Assembly: GCF_021246465.1 (NCBI RefSeq)
Contig: NZ_JAHRHK010000011.1
Span: forward strand, 47,206-111,205
DNA: 64,000 nt
From: Nocardioides sp. R-C-SC26
GTDB lineage: Bacteria > Actinomycetota > Actinomycetes > Propionibacteriales > Nocardioidaceae
Direction of reading: 5' to 3'
A program made the translations under genes and the position numbers. The first letter of the stretch is position 1. Every line of letters begins with the position of its first letter. The notes below the pieces were generated by a model. The model did not search any database. It worked only from the letters and a program-made list of their open reading frames with translations, and was not told the DNA's origin. Positions 62,062 to 64,000 of the stretch are shown piece after piece.

Positions 62062-62949
62062 GTGAGAACGCTGGGAGCACCGCCCGCAACCGACGACGTG
62101 CCGTCGGTGACCCGACGTCGACTCATCGCGCCGGCGCTGCTGGCCCCGGTCGCGGGCCTCGTCACCGCTCCGGACGCCCGCGCGGCCCGTGCCACGCGGC
62201 CGGGACGCCGCCCGCATCGGATCCTGATCTTCACCCGCACCAGCGGCTTCCGTCACTCCTCGATCCCTCTGGCGATCCGAGCGGCGACCGAGCTCGGCCA
62301 GGAGCACGGGTTCGAGATCATGGCCACCGAGGACCCGACCGTGTTCACCGACGCCGAACTGCGCGGCTACACCGCGCTGCTCTTCGCGAACACGACCGGC
62401 AACATCCTCACCGACCGGGGCCGACGGGCGATCAAGCGATTCGTGACGTCGGGGGGCGGCTGGGCAGGCGTGCACTCGGCGGCCGACACCGAGTACGACT
62501 GGCCCTTCTACACCGAGCTGCTGTCCGGCGCACGTTTCCTGTGCCACCCGTTGATCCCCCAGTCGGCGACGGTGCTGCGCGAATCCGCCGACCACCTCTC
62601 GACCCGCCGGTTCCCGCCGAGCTGGCAGACCCCCGTCGAGGAGTTCTACTCCTTCACCGACTCACCGCGAGGGCGCGCGAAGATCCTGCTCGCCATCGAC
62701 GAGGGGAGCTACCTCCAGGTGCCCAACACCTCGATGCTGCCCACCGGCGCCTCGGTTCCACCGGTGGTCACGGGCACGATGGGCGACCACCCGATGTGCT
62801 GGCAGCGCCCGATCGGACGCGGTCTGTCCTGGTACACCGCGCTCGGCCACGAGGTCACGATGTATGAGAACCCGACGTTCCGGCGTCATCTGCTCGGCGG
62901 TCTGCTCACCGTGACCCGACATGGTCGTCGTCATCTGCCGACCGCGTGA
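62062..62949 (+). CDS. exported ThuA-domain protein
   Basis: A 295-residue protein. A Tat- or Sec-like leader (VTRRRLIAPALLAPVAGLV, cleavage near DARAARA) precedes a ThuA glutamine-amidotransferase-like domain: RILIFTRTSGFRHSSIPLAI, YTALLFANTTGNILT, GGGWAGVHSAADTEYDWPFYTELLSGARF and GRGLSWYTALGHE. ThuA proteins take part in oxidation or processing of 3-keto sugars (trehalose catabolism in rhizobia). Encoded one base after the GMC subunit, it probably acts on the same exported sugar. Confidence 0.87.
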   Translation: MRTLGAPPATDDVPSVTRRRLIAPALLAPVAGLVTAPDARAARATRPGRRPHRILIFTRTSGFRHSSIPLAIRAATELGQEHGFEIMATEDPTVFTDAELRGYTALLFANTTGNILTDRGRRAIKRFVTSGGGWAGVHSAADTEYDWPFYTELLSGARFLCHPLIPQSATVLRESADHLSTRRFPPSWQTPVEEFYSFTDSPRGRAKILLAIDEGSYLQVPNTSMLPTGASVPPVVTGTMGDHPMCWQRPIGRGLSWYTALGHEVTMYENPTFRRHLLGGLLTVTRHGRRHLPTA

Positions 62950-62963
62950 CGCGCAGCATCGCG

Positions 62964-63611
62964 TCAGGTGCCGAGGTAGCGACCGGCGCGGTGATTGAGC
63001 GCGATGACGAGGTTGAGCACCGCACCACCGAACGCCGAGAGCAGCACCTGGCCCGGTGCGACGACGAGCAGCGACCCGAGGATCACCGCGACGTCGAGTG
63101 ACATCTGCACGTAGCCGGCGCGCCAGCCGGCACGCTCCTGGGCGAGCAGAGCGAGGACGTTGAAGCCGCCCAGGCTCGCGCCGTGGCGGAAGAGGATCAG
63201 CATCCCGACACCGATCACCAGGTTCCCCGCGACGACGCCGTAGACACCTGCGACCTCCCCGACGTCGAGCACACGGGGATGGAGCTCGGAGAACGCCGAG
63301 ACCAACCCGACGGCGATCAGCGTGCGCACGGTGAAGGCCGGCCCCTTGGTGCGCCACGCCAGCACCAGGAACGGCAGGTTGATCGCCACGTACAGGGCGC
63401 CGAAGGCCGCGGGCGTGGCATAGGAGAGCAGCAGCGCCAGGCCGGCCGTGCCGCCGGTGACGGCGTCGACGGCGGTGAGCAGGTACAGCCCGAGCGAGAC
63501 CAGGAACGTGCCGGTGAGGACGCCGAGCACGTCCTCCAGCCGTGAGTGCGGGACGCCCGCGGGACCGCCGGGTGCCGCAGGCTCGGCGGCGGGCTCGCTC
63601 ACGTCGCTCAC
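62964..63611 (-). CDS. YitT/YczE-family membrane protein
   Basis: A 215-residue protein with five to six membrane helices and the family pattern DAVTGGTAGLALLLSYAT followed by GALYVAINLPFLVLAW and GASLGGFNVLALLAQE. Function unknown; related proteins have been linked to transport or antibiotic synthesis. The GTG is six bases after TAGGCT (63618-63623), a leaderless start. It converges with the ThuA gene. Confidence 0.85.
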   Translation of the reverse strand: MSDVSEPAAEPAAPGGPAGVPHSRLEDVLGVLTGTFLVSLGLYLLTAVDAVTGGTAGLALLLSYATPAAFGALYVAINLPFLVLAWRTKGPAFTVRTLIAVGLVSAFSELHPRVLDVGEVAGVYGVVAGNLVIGVGMLILFRHGASLGGFNVLALLAQERAGWRAGYVQMSLDVAVILGSLLVVAPGQVLLSAFGGAVLNLVIALNHRAGRYLGT

Positions 63612-63646
63612 CGGGCGAGCCTAGTGCCCGACGTAGCGCCTTCGGT

Positions 63647-63681
63647 GGCCGAGGAGGTCGCTCTGCGACCGTCACGAGGCC
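63647..63681. repeat. 35-bp dispersed palindromic repeat, copy 2
   Basis: GAGGAGGTCGCTCTGCGACC followed by GTCACGAGGCC. Reverse complement of 2540-2574 with only two differences. The hairpin GGTCGC-tct-GCGACC is preserved. Confidence 0.8.
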
Positions 63682-63698
63682 CCGTGAGACGGCGGCGT

Positions 63699-63742
63699 GG
63701 TTTCGTGACGGCCCTCGTTCCTCAGGCCTCCTCAACCACCGG
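63699..63742. repeat. related palindromic repeat, copy 3
   Basis: Begins GGTTTCGTGACGGCC and ends GGCCTCCTCAACCACCG, with GGCC arms around a variable loop. Same orientation as copy 1 and opposite to copy 2, from which it is separated by 17 bp, so the two make an inverted pair in the YitT upstream region. Confidence 0.7.
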
Positions 63743-63764
63743 GACGAGCGGTGGTCGAGCGGCC

Positions 63765-63911
63765 TCAGCGCCGCGGCATCAGATCCAGGCCGAGCTCGGC
63801 GCCGACCTGGCGCACCACGCGCAGCTCGGCCAGGAGCTCCACGACGTCGTCGACCGAGACGGGTGGGTCGACGGCGTAGCCGGCACGTACCGGCTCGATC
63901 AGGAGGGACAT
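63765..63911 (-). CDS. small conserved-looking hypothetical protein
   Basis: A 48-residue open frame, too short for ordinary ORF cut-offs: MSLLIEPVRAGYAVDPPV followed by SVDDVVELLAELRVVRQVG. It alternates Val/Leu with charged residues and looks like a short strand followed by an amphipathic helix. A -10-like AACACT lies six bases before the ATG. Its composition and codon use fit a real gene, but I recognise no family and no function. Confidence 0.5.
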   Translation of the reverse strand: MSLLIEPVRAGYAVDPPVSVDDVVELLAELRVVRQVGAELGLDLMPRR

Positions 63912-63960
63912 GACCCCAGTGTTGCCCCGCGTCGACCTCGCGCGCCGGTGACGTCGGGCA

Positions 63961-63990
63961 GGACTCTCGGGACCTTGGTCTCGTGAGTCC
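63961..63990. other. imperfect hairpin near the window end
   Basis: GGACTC and GAGTCC (63961-63966, 63985-63990) pair outside GGGACC and GGTCTC. It may terminate the gene beyond the window; the remainder of 63912-64000 shows nothing I can support. Confidence 0.35.
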
Positions 63991-64000
63991 CTGTCACAAC

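Overview
The window comes from a high-GC actinobacterium, most likely a Nocardioides-type member of the Propionibacteriales. It carries a mycothiol S-conjugate amidase and a mycothiol-dependent maleylpyruvate isomerase-type enzyme, so it very probably makes mycothiol. Many genes start at GTG, gene order around trpS, guaB3, add and orn is actinobacterial, and many starts lie six or seven bases after a TANNNT-type -10 box, the signature of leaderless mRNAs. No rRNA, prophage, insertion sequence or CRISPR array is visible.

Layout. 1-9 kb is mostly housekeeping: mca, a DUF4307 protein, greA, ilvA, an AI-2E exporter, a YihY membrane protein, a 2'-5' RNA ligase-like protein, trpS and an MDMPI-type enzyme. 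9-12.5 kb holds a cluster of short inverted repeats, a tandem GNAT protein, a methyltransferase and an MFS exporter. 12.6-17 kb is a leftward lipid/steroid-type set (thioesterase, phosphotransferase, lipocalin-like protein, aldehyde dehydrogenase). The phosphotransferase promoter carries a textbook KstR operator. 17-25.4 kb returns to core metabolism: glpD, a nitronate monooxygenase-like protein, a CapA protein, guaB3, adenosine deaminase, a DsbA/MauE redox pair, orn and tRNA-His.

25.5-44.2 kb is the most distinctive part. Two nine-gene operons face each other and their ends overlap by 18 bp. The rightward operon (26.4-34.5 kb) encodes an asparaginase-like amidase, a zinc-binding dehydrogenase, a PuuE-like cyclic-amide hydrolase, an ABC importer, an HpcH aldolase, a short-chain dehydrogenase and a LacI regulator. 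A divergent IclR gene stands at its head. The leftward operon (44.2-34.5 kb) encodes HyuA and HyuB, a Zn-ribbon/OB protein, a thiolase-like enzyme, a type III CoA-transferase, a cyclase/amidase, a DapA-like lyase, a NIPSNAP protein and an MmgE/PrpD protein. Together they look like import and degradation of an unidentified nitrogen-containing or keto compound.

44.5-64 kb is mixed: a 1,211-residue secreted protein of unknown function; a leaderless penicillin acylase/acetyltransferase pair under an iron-box-like palindrome (resembling the desG/desH pair of desferrioxamine clusters); pirin; a prokaryotic cryptochrome with its DUF2256 companion; an FAD oxidoreductase; tRNA-Lys with a very strong terminator; an exported collagen-like protein; a large LuxR regulator; and an exported GMC dehydrogenase/subunit 3/ThuA trio suggesting periplasmic sugar 3-oxidation. 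A 35-bp palindromic repeat occurs at both ends of the window.
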